A DNA stretch of 64,000 bases, from assembly GCA_004369085.1 (NCBI GenBank), contig ML210214.1, forward strand, positions 62,001-126,000, written 5' to 3'. The notes under the pieces were generated by a model. That model saw nothing but the letters and a program-made list of their open reading frames with translations. It was not told the origin of the DNA and did not search any database. Made by a program: the position numbers and the translations under genes. Within the stretch, counting starts at the first letter, position 1; each line of letters opens with the position of its first letter. This document shows, one piece after another, positions 1 through 17,400 of this stretch. This DNA is from Coprinopsis marcescibilis (lineage: Eukaryota > Basidiomycota > Agaricomycetes > Agaricales > Psathyrellaceae).

Positions 1-3291
<3,291 letters not shown>

Positions 3292-3668
3292 ACCACGCTT
3301 TATACCACTAATGCCTTGGTCGTTTTCATGCACATCTTAAAACTTAGGCCTGCTTGCTTGACCCAGTTCTATCCACGCAATCTTTGTATCATATTTTCTT
3401 ATTGGCTGCTTCTCGTTTTACCTGGTCTATAACATCTTATAGCTGCTATTTCCTAGTCTCATCGTTTGCCTATTCAACAACCCATGTAGCAATAGTCTTT
3501 TCTTTTGTTCACTGCAATGCATATTAGACTCTTCTGAGCATTCAACATTCTCGGGTTGCAATCAGTTACTTGCACGACGTATGGAAAAAAGTCCGTTTGT
3601 ATTATATGATACATAGCTGCCGACATGCACGGTTCATCAAAATTAGTACTCATTATAGGTCATCAAAG
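3292..3668. other. Convergent 3' intergenic region
   Basis: AT-rich spacer between two genes that end towards each other (halogenase on plus, TMEM184-like on minus). It should carry both 3' untranslated regions and polyadenylation signals. No further gene seen. Confidence 0.5.
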
Positions 3669-6600
3669 TCATCGCCGACGATGCGTAGCATCAGGAGGTT
3701 GAGAGATAGCAGTGTAAAAAGTGCTCGTAGAAAGATCAGAAAGTCGAGCGGAATCGACGGACAGACGCCGTTGATTTGAGTCGTCAGTCGTGGTTGTGGC
3801 GCTCGAGACCTGTAATCGGCTTGAATCGTCGTGGCCGCGGCGACTGCTCCGTGAAGTATCCGGCGAGGACTGATGTGTAGTGGGCTGAGAACGTCGCCTG
3901 TTCGAAGTTGGGATCCTCTGACCACTTGGAACAGAAGGTCGGAGCCTAGACTCTTTAATGTCAACCGTCACTGGCAGCTTGTGGATCGCTTTTTTGTGCG
4001 AAGTAGGTGGAGCCCTGGGTTCTGGAATGGAAAACGAATTCCGGTCAGAGAACGACGAGAAAGAATCTGTAGAGGGGGAGTCCGGAGGATGCTGAAGAAC
4101 GTTTCCGCCCCTAGCGGGCCTCGGTACGGGGGGCAATGGTGGCACAAAATGTGCTGAGTCCGGAAGAGATGGTATAGAGCTGTAGTCCATCTCCATTGGA
4201 CGGTAGCCCGCATGCTCCCTGCGATGCGATCGTTTAGGAGAGGTAGGTGGGTAGTAGTCTTTCTCTGGCAATGGAGGCGGCTCGTTCAGGTTGGTTTGAG
4301 AAGTGATGACATCGGCTGTCCATGGTGCATGCATAGCGTTTGCACTTCTCGATGGATGGACAACATTTTGTTGAACCTGCAAACGTTTGTCGCCCATCGT
4401 ACCGATAGAGAACAGGCCTGGCCGTAGGTCTGCAGATGAGCTCTGGTTGCTGACATTGCTACCGCTGGGTACTGGGATATGGGGGAAGAAGCGATGATCG
4501 TCCACTGAAAGCGAATACGCGCTATCTGTTTCCCGAGTAAGATCGTTGAGAGAACCGGCCTCCGATGGTGGGAAAATGCGATTCAGGAGACTGTCAGAGC
4601 GGTTGTAATTGGAAGGGGGAACTACAAGGAAGTCATCCAGACCACCACCATGAGCCATACCCATCTCTTCGGTGTAGGCTTCAGATCCAGATCGAGGACG
4701 GGAGTTAGGTCTCTGTGGAGATTGAGGTAGGAGTGCCGAAGAAGAATCGCCTCTCTGCCTTCTGGGTCGGTAGGAGCGTCTCCGTTCACGGTACACAGAT
4801 AGCGGTGCCAGAACGTCGCTATCTCTGTTTCCACCGCTATCTGACCCAGGTGTGTACCTGAGAGCCGGGACAAAATGATCTGCCGGTTTTAGGGAAGCCG
4901 GGCGAGTTGTTTCGTTGACATCGGGTTCGTTACCCAGTAAACTCCGTTGAACTTCGCTTTGGCGACGGGAACGCGATCTTGATTGCAGTCTACGCGGCAT
5001 AGACGGTGTCAAAGCTGCTTCCCCGCTATCTTCCTCATGGCCTGACTGGGAAATTCGATCATAGACATTGCGCCACCAAGAGCGCTGTCCTTTACCGCGA
5101 GGATGTTCACTAGGAGGCTTGTGTACTGGTGCAGCAACATCTGACACAGACTGAGTTGAGTCCACTGGAAAGAGACTTTGTTTAGACGTTACTCGTTGAA
5201 AAGAGGGGCGGCACTTGCTTGAATAGCCAATTTGCTGCAGCTCTTTCTCGATTTGGACACCAAGCCCTTCACTTCTCTCTCGCCGAAAGTATCCCAATCC
5301 GTATCCGTAATCATCACCAACTCCTAACCACTGCCGCTCGCCACCGACCTCAACCTGTACTTCCTGGTTGATCGAAATGTCCATGGCGTCTGTGGGCCTC
5401 TGCTGCGGCGACGGCTTTCCTTGGATAGCAGCTTTCTTTCCAGCTCTACCAGGATGATTCTGAGGTGGCCTTGACCTCCCAAAAGCCTCTTCGTAATGGG
5501 CAGCCCTTCGCGCGCCAAAATCGGGTTTCGGTTCTCGGCCTCTTAATCTGTCGGAAAGATATATACAGCCTATCCAGATCTCACGGAACGTTTCCCGAAA
5601 GTCAAGAGCATGTCCCAACGAGCGCAGCCTTGGAGTCCTTTCAGGGGGAGCATCTTTGGAATGACGGTTGTAAAACGGCACGTATGGCTTGTAGGTGAAT
5701 GCCTTGACGTGGACAAACGCGAAAACCCTACGCGATGCGTTAGCAAGTACTACATCCGAAAGCTGAAGACCGACATCATCTCGAAAGTCTGCAAAAGTGC
5801 ACCAACACCGATGTTAATGTCTTCGGCAGTCATATATTTCGTCTGCGCTTATTTAGAAACTGTTTATGGGATTGAAGATGCGTGAACTTACATCCTTGAC
5901 CACACCGGCCATGCTGAGCAGTGAAAGGAATGTCGCTTGCCAGAAAGTCAAGAACACTGCATGGAGCTGGTCAGTACTCTGGATATCTGAGGGAGCATCC
6001 TAGCATACCGACAGCCTTGACTGAAAATAATTTGAGGATTGGGCTGTGTGATTTGAGCTGCTTTGCCACAGGCATGTATAGTTGCAGCAGGCAGTACATC
6101 GCAACTGTGACGGATACGGATATTATGACCACTATCTGGACGAACGTCAATTGCTGTGTGCTTGATTGGAAAAACGACAAACCCAAATATGTCCCCATCT
6201 AGGAGACCAAGATGATTCACAGTAGAGGCCCCGATAGTCCAAGATGACCGCAACGAGTGTGGCTCTACAAATCGATTAGACATGGGGGAGGGGGGGCAAC
6301 GGGGATCCGAGTACGTACATTGGACGTATGACGCAGTATTGCAGAATGGCCCATTTCATGAGTTGCAGAAAGTACAGCCCGTCCTATATCCGTAGGGTTT
6401 GGTCAGTGGCAGAAATGTCAGCATAACTAAGATGGCCCCACCTGAGGCTTCGATTTAACAAATCCCAGAGGCCACATCCATTTCTGCAGTTTCTCCCCTC
6501 GTTGCCAACGCATTGAATCGTTTTCTTTGGATATCCCAGCCTTACGAAATATTCTCTTTTGTTCCTCGGGGTCAGGGGAAAGGTAGTTGAGAAGAAGGTA

Positions 6601-7191
6601 GAAGAAAGCCGCTAGGACAATTGCCTCGTAGGCATCTCTGACGAGGATGAGTGGAGTTGAATTGTTCTGCGTTGAATTGAGAGAAATAATCGAAGTAAAA
6701 TAGGAAGAAGCTTACCCAGAACAGAAAGGATGCAAAGCTGATAATGGCGTAGATGGGTACCAGAAGGAGTAGTCGGACAATGTCTTCAAACGGATCGGTT
6801 GGGATGAGGAAGGAACAGAAGGAGGAGCTTTCTTACAGCGCTGTTCTTTCTTCTACAAGTACATGAGTCATTGTTAATGGTGCCATATGCAGAGTGAACG
6901 TACGTTTGTATACCATTGCAAATGCTTGTCTATCAACCAAAACGAAACTCCAGTTGAAATTACCGCAAAGACTCCGCACAATAACCACCCGACCTGAATG
7001 GTGCATTGGTCAGTCACAGCGACAGCCAGTGAGACAACACGCACATGATATGCTGTATATCATCGACTATTAGTTCAGGTCTATCGAGAATCGAACGATG
7101 GTCGCGTACGTTGGAAAACCGCCTCGCCATTTTGGTTGAAGAACGAGGGTGAGTCTTGGGCTCGATGTTTGTGGCAAGTTACATTCGACAT
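3669..7191 (-). CDS. TMEM184 / organic solute transporter alpha-like (DUF300) membrane protein with long disordered tail
   Basis: Multi-pass membrane protein of the DUF300/Ost-alpha family. Hand splicing gives 12 exons: 7110-7191, 7045-7052, 6904-6993, 6837-6852, 6716-6783, 6442-6666, 6319-6383, 6183-6264, 6009-6153, 5892-5956, 5775-5842, 3669-5727. These sum to 2973 nt and 990 residues with no stop. The first ~330 residues hold the family's membrane segments, with recognisable blocks such as VGWLLCGVFAV, DKHLQWYTN, LYCESSWSPRWGH, KLFSVKAVVFLTFWQATFLS, TFEMMVFAFVHVKAFTYKPY and, after the last helix, FRETFREIWIGC. The remaining ~600 residues are rich in Ser, Pro, Arg and Asp and look disordered; ordinary family members are about 400 residues. 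Exons 2 (8 nt) and 4 (16 nt) are microexons needed to keep the conserved reading. The start MSNVTC resembles other fungal members. In fungi the family is linked to vacuolar or endomembrane sites; its transport role is unproven. Confidence 0.88.
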
Positions 7192-7645
7192 TGATGTCCC
7201 ACCTGGACTAGCCCGCAGTTCTGTCCTGGTCGTCGTTGAGCAAGTACTACAGTGATAACTGCATTCCGTGCTGCAGCTGCTGAGCAGCCTTGGACAGGAA
7301 AAGGCCGGAGACAGATCAACCGCCAACAGCTGTAATGACTGACTGGAGTAACATACCCGATATGGAAAATCCATCAATCCTCCCACTCAGGCCTTCGGTT
7401 ACTTTGCTGCCAACAACATACATTGCTCAGGCAATTCGGATATTGTTCTCGCCATTTCGGCTGCCTGAACTTGACCGGGCTTGAATATTTTACTAGGGAC
7501 TGGTGGCAGACAGTGAAGAGTTCAAAATGGGTGCAGCCTCCTGATCGGCAATATTTGATTGGTCGAGTGATCTAGCAAAACCGAAATATAATTCAGGCTT
7601 CGGACAGAAATCCTTTCTCAACGTTCTTTCTTTCCCTCCACCACA
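7192..7645. promoter_or_regulatory. Divergent promoter region between the TMEM184-like gene and trpC
   Basis: A 454-bp spacer separates two divergently transcribed genes. On the trpC side an AT-rich TATA-like stretch (aatataat, 7585-7592) lies about 55 bases before the start. It is followed by a pyrimidine-rich run and the start context CACAATGG, both typical of well-expressed fungal genes. No known regulator site could be assigned by eye. Confidence 0.4.
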
Positions 7646-10233
7646 ATGGCCTCTCAATCTTCCCTTCCTGCAAATTTACAGGGCCAGCTCGATGTCTTGA
7701 TGATAGACAACTTCGATTCCTTCACCTGGAATCTCTACCAACAACTCTGTCTCGCCGGGGCCAAGGTCACTGTCATCCGCAACGACGCTATCGACCCTTC
7801 TCTATTCCCAGAGCTCAAGATCAAGCATTTGATTATCTCGCCTGGACCAGGTCATCCCAAGACTGATGCTGGTATATCCAGACAAGCCGTCGAGTTCTTC
7901 GCGGGCAAGGTTCCAATCTTTGGTGTTTGCATGGGCTTGGAGGTCATCGTCGATCTATACGGCGGGACAATCGCGTGAGTCATCGTGTATTTCTTTGTTC
8001 TATGCCCTTCACAATGCGTGCCGTGTGGCTGCTACTTGCTAGTGCATTTGAGTTTTAACTTTAAAACCTTGTACTGATTCAGCCATATAGGTATGCCGGA
8101 GAAATCATGCACGGCAAAGTTAGCCGTGTCAGACACGACAACCGAGGTTGCTTCAAGGACATCGCTCAAGGCATCGAATCCATCCGGTATCACTCGCTCA
8201 GTGCTGCCCTCTCCACTCTCCCAGCGTGTCTGGCGGTGACTTCCGTGACCGAGGAGTCTGGGGTGATCATGGGTGTCAGACATCGCAAATACGCCATAGA
8301 AGCTGTCCAGTATCACCCAGAGAGTATTTTGAGCGAAGGTGGCGACGACCTCATTCGCAACTTCCTTTCACTGCGCGGTGGAACTTGGGATGTCAACCCG
8401 CAAGTCCAGGTCCTCGACCAATCCTTACCGCCATTCCCGATCGAGAATCTTCCTAAAGATATTGCTTCCAACCCCAACGCTGCGCAAAAGATTCCCTCTA
8501 TCTTGGACAAGATCTATGTCCAACGCTTAAATGACGTCGCGCAGGCTCAGAAGACACCAGGAACTACTCTCGCTGACCTTGAGACCCTCTACTCTCTCAA
8601 TGTCGCCCCTCCACTCATCTCCTTCACTGAACGCATCAAGACGCAAAATGGACGCCCAGCACTTTTCGCAGAAATCAAACGAGCTTCTCCTTCAAAGGGT
8701 CCTATCTCTGTTGCTACCTCCCCAGCTGCCCAGGCTCTTGCATATGCATTGTCTGGAGCCTCGGTCATATCAGTTCTCACTGAGCCGAAATGGTTCTTGG
8801 GAACTCTCCAGGACATGCTTCACGTTCGGACGACCGTCTCGAATTTACCCAACAGACCAGCTATCCTTCGCAAGGACTTTATTCTCAGTCGTTACCAAAT
8901 CCTCGAGGCGCGCATCTGGGGAGCTGATACTGTTCTCTTGATTGTCAGCATGCTTCCTGAGGCGCTTTTGCGAGACCTCTACAACTATGCCAAGGAGCTC
9001 GGCATCGAACCGCTGGTAGAGGTCAACAACGCCAAAGAGATGGAAACCGCCCTTTCCTTGGGATCCAAGGTAATTGGAGTCAACAACCGCAACCTCCACG
9101 ATTTCCAAGTCGACATGAACACGACCAGCAGATTGATGGACATGGTCAGGGGCCGGGACGTCACTTTATGTGCCTTGAGCGGCATCTCAAACGCTGAAGA
9201 CGTTAATCGATACGCAGCAGAAGGTGTAAACGCTGTTCTCATCGGAGAGAGCCTCATGAGGGCAGAAAATCCTGCCGCGTTCATCCGCGAGCTGTTCTCA
9301 CTCCCAGAACCCGCAGCTCAGTCTCCTCAGTGGCGCTCCCGCCTTCCCCTCGTGAAGATTTGCGGAGTCCGCTCAGAGAAAGAAGCCATCGCTGTTGCAA
9401 CTGCCGGCGCTGATATGATTGGTCTCATGTTCGTGGAGAAATCGAAGAGACGCGTTGATTGGGATACAGCAAAGGAGATTTCGAAAGCCATCCGAGGGCT
9501 CCGTTTTGACTCTCCGCAAACGTCAAATGAGGAAATCGACGAGTCCGCCAACGCACCATGGTTCACTTCCCATGCCAACCGCCTCTCCAGCTCCAACTGT
9601 CGACCCCGGCTCGTCGGTGTCTTCCAAAATGCCCCGCTATCTCAAATTCTCAAGACGGTCGCCGAGGTTCAGCTCGACATGGTTCAGCTGCACGGTTCCG
9701 AACCGGTGGAGTGGGCTCAGCAGATCCCAGTCCCCGTTATCCGAGTGTTCCACATCACTGCTGATGGCAAAGGCGTTGAAGGGATTACCCGCGGAGGAGC
9801 CCATCAGTTCGTTTTACTTGACAGTGTGCGCGAGGACGGTAGTGGTGTCAGTGGTGGTAGTGGTAAGGTGATGGACTTGGACCTTGCCAAGCGAGTCGTG
9901 GCAACTGGCGAGCTCAACCCTGATGGTCCTTCAGCGTATGTCGGACCCAGTAAGGACGAGCAAACCAGCGTCGAAGGAAATGGACAAGTCAAGACCACCG
10001 CTGTCAGCATTGTCGGGGCCAACTACCCTCTGCCTATAATTTTGGCTGGCGGTTTGACTGCTGCGAACGTCTCCGCTGCCATAGACAAGGTGCAACCCTG
10101 GGCAGTAGATGTCAGCGGTGGAGTTGAGGATGCGCTCGGGAATGGGAAAGACTTATCCAAAGTACAAGCCTTCATCGATGCTGCCAAAGGGTTGACTAGC
10201 CCAGACGAGGAGCTGGTCAGTGCCACCGTGTAA
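7646..10233 (+). CDS. trpC: Trifunctional tryptophan biosynthesis protein (anthranilate synthase glutaminase / IGP synthase / PRA isomerase)
   Basis: Supplies three activities of tryptophan synthesis in one cytosolic chain: the glutamine amidotransferase subunit of anthranilate synthase, indole-3-glycerol-phosphate synthase and phosphoribosylanthranilate isomerase. Two exons (7646-7974 and 8091-10233; 116-nt intron) give 823 residues, the usual size for the fungal fusion. Residues 1 to ~215 form the class I glutaminase with FDSFTWNL near the start, nucleophile Cys95 in GVCMGLE, and His185/Glu187 in YHPES. IGP synthase follows at about 255-510 (AEIKRASPSKG, ILRKDFI, GVNNRNL, ALSGI). The isomerase runs from ~520 to 805 (LVKICGVR, GADMIGLMF, VQLHG, LAGGL, AVDVSGGVE). 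The intron position inside the glutaminase keeps AGEIMHGK in frame. All catalytic elements look intact, so the gene should be functional. Confidence 0.97.
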
Positions 10234-10590
10234 GTGTACCGAACATTTTCTTTCATATGGGTTCTTTTTTGTATGTATACTATTCTTCGCAGTTAGATTG
10301 AACCTATCACATAGAAATGTATGTAAATATATCTGTAATACCGGAATTCTCGCAATCCACATTCATTTCTGGAGATTTATATCATTCCATTGTTCAACGC
10401 GGTACAGGATAGTACAAGTCAGGGAGTAGTACAGGATTTCCGATTATGTTTCTACATTTGGGATATATTGGTGTGCAGTTCCTTCCTATTTAAAACACTT
10501 GAGAGTTACAGAGGTATCAATCAGTCCAGCGGTCAGGGAGGCTGTTCAAGCGAAAGCGATACAGGTTATAGATGGTAGTGCAGAAGCAGC
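10234..10590. other. Convergent 3' region between trpC and the MAPK gene
   Basis: AT-rich spacer between genes ending towards each other. It should hold both 3' untranslated regions. Short chance ORFs only. Confidence 0.5.
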
Positions 10591-12373
<1,783 letters not shown>

Positions 12374-13074
12374 TGCTACTTTCTTGGACACAGGCGATTG
12401 TTTTGAGATGAGTGCGCCGATCTCTGGATATCTTGGAAGCAGATGGCAAAGCTGTTAATAGGGACTAGGCCCGAATTAGGACGTAGGATCACTGGCATCG
12501 AGTAGCGCGCAAATAAAGCCAAAGTGAAACCTATGCCACGGTCATTATGGCCGCCGCATGCGCACCGCTGCGGATTTCTGTCAACTTTTACTCGCCCAAA
12601 CTCAGCCTCCAGCGTTGCGCAACAAGCAGTGCTCTTCCATGTTGCCCGCAGACCACTGGCTCGACGATCAGGACTCTCAGGGTGGCTGAATGAATCAAGA
12701 TTCCATTATCGGAAAGGAGCGCTCATCCTCCGGCTGAATACCTTATAGTCACACCAATACTTGTTGGTTTATACATAAGATGGACTCGTCGGAGAGTGCA
12801 CATCCCCACTTCGCTCGGTGCTGGCCATCAGCATTGGGCGCCCACAAAGGCCTCACCGAAAGAGCGCCCAGATGAAACGCCTTAACCCCGTTGGGACTCG
12901 GTGGCAGGCGTGCGGATAGACACCGGTTAACCCGGACAGCATTCACAGCCATGCAGTGCCTTGCGACCATGATGCGGAATAGCACGTTTAAAAAGGGCAG
13001 GCCGTCTCCAGCCTTAATTCTCTCACTCATAGTCCCTCTCCCACCTCCATCCACCTTCCCCCGTATCCAGCATC
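12374..13074. promoter_or_regulatory. Divergent promoter region between SLT2 and the four-helix membrane protein gene
   Basis: A 701-bp gene-free spacer between divergent genes. On the right side a gtttaaaaagg stretch (about 12986-12996) could serve as a TATA-like element. A strong pyrimidine-rich run (about 13018-13069) leads to the ATG at 13075, the usual layout of an actively transcribed basidiomycete gene. The open frames found here look random. Confidence 0.4.
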
Positions 13075-13981
13075 ATGGGCGCCAAATTCCTTTTCTGCTT
13101 GCCACTCCGCCTTGGTGTGTCCATTTTCACCATGGGCCAGTTCCTGGTGGCGGGCGCGATTGCTGGCCTTGCGTGGTTCATCACCTTTGGCCCGCGAAAT
13201 ACTCTCGAATGTGAGCGGTTCGTTCTGTGGATCGCATATGTACCTTGTTTGACACCCTCCTAGGGGAGTTGCTGGTCGCCACGCTAAGAACAGGGCTCAT
13301 TATCTTCGCCTCCATCTTTTCCTTTATCTCGTTCGTTGGCCTCCTTGGGTGAGTTTCGCTTGATCATATTTCCTGGTTACACCCATGTCTCATGAGCTGG
13401 CAGATTCTTCGGCGCAATGTTCAAGAAAACTGCATTGGTTTCGATCTATGTCGTAGTCCTATGGTTCAGCTACTTCATCCAGCTCGCTGGTGGAATTTGG
13501 TTCATCGTTCAATTCTTCAAGCTTCGCAACTTGGGGGCTCTCGACCGATGCGACGACGAGATTCGTAAAAACGGGATAACATTCGGGGACTTGACCGTTG
13601 ATCTCAACGACGTTTGCGATGCGTTGGAGAAACTAAACAAGGCATTCCATCCTGCCGTTATCATCGGTGTCTTTGTTGCGATCAACATCATCTTGCTCTG
13701 TAAGTTCTTCGTGTAAACGGCAAGGTGAAAGATGATCGCTAATTTGATTTCCAGATGTTATCTACATCGGCCACGCGTTTATTGGTCGCCTCAAGGACAA
13801 GAAGTACGAGAAGGTTTATGGAGGCGGCACTGCCATCCCATCCTATGCTCCCGTAAAGCAGGCAGAAAACATTCCCCTGACTGTCCAGGGATCCTACCCT
13901 TACACTGATGCCAGCAACTCGTTTGGCCACGCCAAGGCACCCAGCACCGGCTACGCCCCTGTTGGAGCAAGCAGGGTCTAA
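13075..13981 (+). CDS. Four-helix integral membrane protein of unknown function
   Basis: Exons 13075-13210, 13264-13348, 13404-13699 and 13755-13981 give 247 residues in frame. Four hydrophobic segments can be seen: about residues 10-37, 47-75, 80-107 and 147-172. Between helices 3 and 4 is a ~40-residue charged loop with two cysteines (DRCDDE and NDVCDAL) that could be disulphide-bonded on the non-cytosolic side. The tail is about 65 residues, rich in Tyr, Pro, Ser, Gly and Ala, with Lys and Asp just after helix 4. The layout is like MARVEL or tetraspanin-type four-helix proteins of the fungal plasma membrane or eisosome, but no diagnostic motif was recognised, so no function is assigned. 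The pyrimidine-rich leader suggests good expression. Confidence 0.85.
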
Positions 13982-14404
13982 ACACTAGATATCGCACACG
14001 CGCAGCACGGCTTCCTAGTACATATGCAATATTTACGATTCGCGTAACCGCATCTACTACACGACTCTTGACGTGGACATTTTGGACTTGTAATATAATG
14101 CATTAGTTCCCAACTTGCGAGGTTTTCATGAAAGAAAATATTGCAACAATAATGCGTGACATGTACTCCATGCGATTAAGTGGAGAGAGCCCGGGATCTC
14201 CAGTGTGCCTTTCATTTCAGAGCGCGCCAAAGACTGCTTGCTGATGATGAAGCTGTGAAGCACTGAAGTGAGTTATCCAAGTCTGTGAGGATGGCGGTGT
14301 TTGTTTTTGCTTGGCGGCCGCCTGTGCACCGTTGGACGCGGCGGCAAATACCTGTTGCCCATGAACTAACAACTGCGCTTAGAAGTTGGTAACATATACC
14401 AGCC
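13982..14404. other. Tandem intergenic region
   Basis: Spacer between two plus-strand genes. It should contain the 3' untranslated region of the membrane-protein gene and the promoter of the flippase gene. Nothing else recognised. Confidence 0.5.
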
Positions 14405-17400
14405 ATGACTGACGATTTTCTACGACTGGTATCGCAGGCGAACCCGGCTTCACGACAATATCAACCTGCCAACAGTGGATACCCTCCTTCCCAATCGACA
14501 GCACCATATGACGACCGTTCGCCTCAAGTAATGGATCCATTCTTCGACGACGACGACGATCATCCCCCAGACTCTGCTTTCGCAGCTTCAGGTCCAATGC
14601 GGTCACAGGAAAGCGGTATTCCGCTAGCTCAGGCTGCTGCACCACCCGCAGGCCATTCGAGAGTTGGTCTGGGCGATGGGATCCCTCAGGGCTGGAATTT
14701 CGATGACGACGTGGTGCAACCGGGAGCAGGACAATCGTTTGCAGGATCAGGCCACTTTCCTGGACCTCAGGAAACCCCACCAAAGCGCTCAGCTTTACAG
14801 AGACTGAAAGCCAAGAATTGGAAATGGCCATGGCAAAAGGAGACCGAATTGAAGGGCGACCGGATTATTGCACTCAACAACAGTGCTGCGAATAGCGAAT
14901 ATTGCTCAAATTTCGTCTCGACGAGCAAGTACAACATGGCGACATTCTTACCCAAATTCTTTTTCGGTGGGTACCTCGCGTTTACACCTGTTGCCCAATT
15001 AACCCGACCTACAGAGCAATTCTCGAAATACGCCAATTTGTTCTTTTTATTCACGGCATGTATACAACAGATCCCTGGAGTATCACCAACGAATCGATAC
15101 ACAACGATTGCGCCACTTGCGGTCGTCCTTCTTGCTTCTGCATTTAAGGAGGTCCAGGAAGATTTGGTCAGCATCTTTGCTTTGCTGCGCGCTGTTGATA
15201 CTAATTGGACGTGTTTCTCAGAAACGACATCAATCGGACTCAGAGCTGAACTCGAGTAAAGCAAAGGTTCTGACCCAGCAAGGAACGTTTGAGGAGAAGA
15301 AATGGAAAGACATTCAGGTCGGAGACGTCGTTCGAATGGAGAGCGACGACTTCATACCTGCGGACATGGTCGTCATCAGCACCAGTGAACCGGAAGGGCT
15401 GTGCTACATTGAGACGTCCAACCTCGACGGGTATGAACGCCGCTTTTTGACCTGGGGCTTGATGGACTCAAATATCTTCGTAGAGAAACGAACTTGAAGA
15501 TCAAACAAGCATCGACGCACACCAGCAAGCTGATCTCGCCTTCGCTTGTTAACACCCTACACGGATCTCTCCGCTCAGAACAACCGAATAACTCGCTATA
15601 CACATATGAAGGCACATTAGACTTGGTGACGGACCGCGGTGTGCCAAAGCAGGTCCCACTCGGCCCCGACCAAGTCCTGCTGCGAGGTGCTCAAATCCGA
15701 AACACCCCTTGGGTCTATGGATTGACCGTGTTCACCGGTCATGAAACGAAGCTGATGCGGAATGCAACGTATGTGAGCTTCAGTATTGGTTAAGGGCCAT
15801 ATTGACGCTCTACTTCACCAGTGCTGCCCCTATCAAGCGAACCGCCGTGGAACGTCAAGTAAATATTCAGATTGTGTTTCTGTTCGCGTTGCTTCTGGCC
15901 TTGTCAGTTGGTTCAACGATTGGAAGTAGCGTCCGATCGTGGTTTTTCTCCGATGCTCAATGGTATCTGGACGAGACGACATCTATTTCTGGACGCGGTA
16001 CGTTTCTTGATTTTTGATTTGGTCTGCTTGCTCACGTCCCTTCTTCTTTAGCCAAAGGATTTGTCGAAGGTTATTTCGTTCTGTGTCTTTTTTCACTTGG
16101 TGCTTATCCATTCTTCTGGCAGATATCCTCACCTTTATCATCTTGTACAACAACTTGATCCCTATCTCTCTCATTGTAACGATGGAAGTGGTCAAGTTCC
16201 AGCAGGCGCAATTCATCAACTGGGACCTCGACATGTACTACGCCAAGACGGATACACCAGCGCTTTGCAGGACGTCTTCCCTCGTCGAAGAACTCGGCCA
16301 AATAGAATACGTCTTCAGCGACAAGACCGGCACCCTTACTTGCAACGAAATGGAGTTCAGATGTTGTAGTATTGCTGGTACCGCCTATGCAGACGTTGTA
16401 GACGAATCCAAACGAGACACAACAGACGGCAAGGACGGTTGGAGGACCTTCAAAGAGATGAGGGCAATACTTGAAGACAACACAGACCCATTCCTGGACA
16501 TTCCCTCAACGTCCTCTGCACCGTCTGGAGGAGCAGAGAAGGAGATCATTCGCGAGTTTTTGACCCTTCTTGCCGTCTGCCACACCGTTATTCCGGAGGT
16601 AAAGGGCGAGAAAATTGTCTACCAGGCCAGTAGTCCCGACGAGGCTGCATTGGTATCAGGTGCAGAGCTCCTTGGATTCCAGTTCCGCGTATGTTTCAGG
16701 TTTTTACGAGGTATTCTTGGTTCTGACTTTCAAGGATAGACCCGTAAACCCAAGTCGGTATTCGTTAATGTCCTGGGTGAAAGCCAGGAATTCCAAATTT
16801 TGAATGTCTGCGAATTCAATTCGACGCGCAAGAGGATGTCAACCATCATCAGAACCCCTGAAGGCAAAATCAAGCTGTACACTAAGGGCGCGGACACCGT
16901 CATCTTGGAGAGATTATCGAAGAATCAGCAATTCACAGAAAAAACCATGGGACATCTCGAGGTGAGCCTTCATTGCAGATTTTAGCTTCCTTGATGCTGA
17001 CATATTTACCAGGATTATGCCACTGAGGGTCTGAGAACCCTTTGCATTGCCTACCGAGATATCCCAGAGCAGGAGTACCAACAATGGGCAGCTATTTACG
17101 ATAAAGCGGCTTCTACCATTAATGGTCGTGGTGAAGCTTTGGATTCTGCTGCAGAGCTCATTGAAAAGGATCTCTTCATGTTGGGGGCGACTGCCATCGA
17201 AGACAAGCTCCAAGACGGCGTCCCCGATACTATTCATACACTGCAGATGGCCGGAATCAAGGTTAGAAAATTGTCGTCTTCAGTCGTTGCGTTGCTTAGC
17301 CATTTAACAGGTTTGGGTCCTCACTGGCGACCGTCAAGAAACGGCTGTAAACATTGGAATGTCCTGTCGGTTGATTTCAGAGTCTATGAATATTGTATGC

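Noticed and set aside
14767..15264. 165-codon minus-strand ORF inside the flippase gene
   Set aside because: It is antisense to clear P4-ATPase exons with family motifs on the plus strand; a shadow frame.
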